In this document: piece after piece, positions 57,486 through 58,367 of the stretch | Layout of the letters: the number at the start of each line of letters is the position of its first letter | How positions within the stretch are numbered: the first letter of the stretch is position 1 | Notes under the pieces: generated by a model | Seen by the model: the letters and a program-made list of their open reading frames with translations, nothing else | What the model was told of the DNA's origin: nothing | The model's database searches: none | DNA from: an uncultured Ectothiorhodospiraceae bacterium | GTDB taxonomy: Bacteria > Pseudomonadota > Gammaproteobacteria > CAMYNG01 | Assembly: GCA_947259765.1 (NCBI GenBank) | Contig: CAMYNG010000008.1 | Coordinates: 72,209-130,575 of the forward strand | Length of the DNA stretch: 58,367 bases | Direction of reading: 5' to 3' | Program-made: the position numbers and the translations under genes

Positions 57486-58349
57486 GTGATAAGCAACGCA
57501 ACAAACCACGCTTTACAGTCCAGCTACCCGTGGACGCTCCTCAAAGTGCTCCCGGTATGGGGAATATTCCTTGCATCAGCAATTTTGCTGGGGGCACTCG
57601 GCGGATGCGCCACAACCGGTGATGGAAACAGTCTTGGCGACATGTCGGCCTCCCAGCTCGCCACCAAAGGACGCGACGAACTCGGCCAGGGCAACTACCA
57701 GAATGCCATCGACCTGTTTCTTGAACTGGAAAAACGCTATCCGTATGACCAGAACACGGAAGCCGCGCGCCTGCAGCTCGCCTACGCCCTGTACAAAAAC
57801 CAACAACCCCAACTGGCCATTGAGACTGCGGAAAACTTTATCAAGCTTTACCCTGAACATAAGAATCTGGCCTATGCGTTTTATGTTCGTGCGCTTGCCA
57901 GTTTTGCCATTAGCAGCAAAGAGCTACAAAACGGCATGGGCCAGCCACCTGCGGACGAAGTCCTGACCAGCACGCGGCTGACATTCGAGTATTTTTCAGA
58001 ATTGGCGTCCCGTTTTCCAAAGAGCCGGTATTTCAATGACGCCATGACGCGCATTGTGAAGTTACGCGACGACATGGCACGCTACGAAATCCACGCCGCC
58101 AACCACTACTTTCTTCAAAACGATTTTCAGCGCGCCCAGGACCGTGCCAATTACGTCACCCGTTACTATGCGCGCAGCCCCAGCGTGCCGAACGCGCTGG
58201 CCATTGTCGCAAAATCGCAGCTGGAACTTGGCAACAAGCGCAAAGCTAACGAAACGCTGTCCCTGTTAGAGGGTAATTACCCGGATGAGCTGGTGACGCA
58301 AAAGACCCGCGAATACTTTAGGAAAAAGCCTCCGGTAAAATCCAAGTAA
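57486..58349 (+). CDS. Second BamD-like TPR lipoprotein (tandem paralogue)
   Basis: A 287-residue BamD-family protein, 16 bp after bamD. AAGGAAAG sits before the GTG start. The signal peptide ends GALGGC (Cys41). TPRs align with BamD: DLFLELEKRYPYDQNTEAARLQLAYALYK, SRFPKSRYFNDAMTRIVKLR and YEIHAANHYFLQNDFQRAQDRANYV. It lacks the RDP-type segment of the middle unit, having PPADEVLTST instead, and is clearly less canonical. It may be an accessory outer-membrane lipoprotein or an alternative BamD. Confidence 0.88.
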   Translation: MISNATNHALQSSYPWTLLKVLPVWGIFLASAILLGALGGCATTGDGNSLGDMSASQLATKGRDELGQGNYQNAIDLFLELEKRYPYDQNTEAARLQLAYALYKNQQPQLAIETAENFIKLYPEHKNLAYAFYVRALASFAISSKELQNGMGQPPADEVLTSTRLTFEYFSELASRFPKSRYFNDAMTRIVKLRDDMARYEIHAANHYFLQNDFQRAQDRANYVTRYYARSPSVPNALAIVAKSQLELGNKRKANETLSLLEGNYPDELVTQKTREYFRKKPPVKSK

Positions 58350-58367
58350 TTTTTTCACTTAGAGTTC

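Noticed and set aside
57486..58349. Second bamD as an assembly duplication
   Set aside because: The two proteins differ throughout and have different signal peptides, so this is an old paralogue rather than a duplicated stretch.
1..58367. tRNA, rRNA or phage genes in intergenic gaps
   Set aside because: I read each gap for cloverleaf-like patterns, integrase, att-like repeats or structural phage genes and saw none.

Overview
The window looks like chromosome from a free-living gammaproteobacterium that oxidises reduced sulfur. It carries a Tat-exported SoxB, BamC/BamD-type outer-membrane assembly genes, the EpmA/EF-P/EpmB module, and gene neighbourhoods familiar from Enterobacteria (dapA-bamC next to gcvR-bcp; bamD-rluD-pgeF-clpB). 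A Chromatiales-like sulfur oxidiser fits, but I cannot name a genus. There are no rRNA or tRNA genes, no CRISPR array, no transposase and no prophage. Almost all of it is ordinary, densely packed core chromosome.

Layout. 1-3.2 kb: end of psd, then the EF-P lysylation set (epmA, efp, epmB). 3.4-12.2 kb: a second-messenger region with a possible PilZ-like protein, a FimX-type degenerate GGDEF/EAL protein, a DUF1015 protein, and an operon of class III adenylate cyclase, TPR-like lipoprotein and DUF2846 protein. 12.2-18.8 kb: parC, parE and a chemoreceptor. 18.9-26.6 kb: purC, an MBL-fold hydrolase, bamC and dapA on the minus strand; a GalT-like protein, gcvR, bcp and a PIN-PhoH ATPase on the plus strand. 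26.7-34.8 kb: AI-2E-family permease, a small unknown gene, a LysR regulator, an RND pump with its adaptor, and a second chemoreceptor. 35-40.5 kb: HDAC-family deacetylase, ettA, small genes and hemH. 40.7-48.6 kb: soxB, msrQ, msrP, a redoxin, a two-component system and a SHOCT-like membrane protein. 48.6-58.4 kb: clpB with a heat-shock promoter, an FMN glutamate-synthase-like protein, an acyltransferase, a ZIP transporter, pgeF, rluD and two tandem bamD-like genes.

The most interesting signals are these. (1) Two intergenic nested-hairpin elements (about 35.0-35.3 kb and 51.47-51.58 kb) share a conserved core but have perfectly self-complementary arms whose sequence differs at each locus. (2) A near-identical 18-bp direct-repeat motif lies upstream of the response regulator and again just past its kinase, ahead of the redoxin-msrP-msrQ genes; this suggests a self-contained envelope redox-repair regulon. 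(3) There are two tandem, diverged BamD lipoproteins. (4) A PilZ-like/FimX pair and a cyclase/lipoprotein operon lie close together. Two further dispersed palindromic repeat families occur, one nested inside the other upstream of purC.
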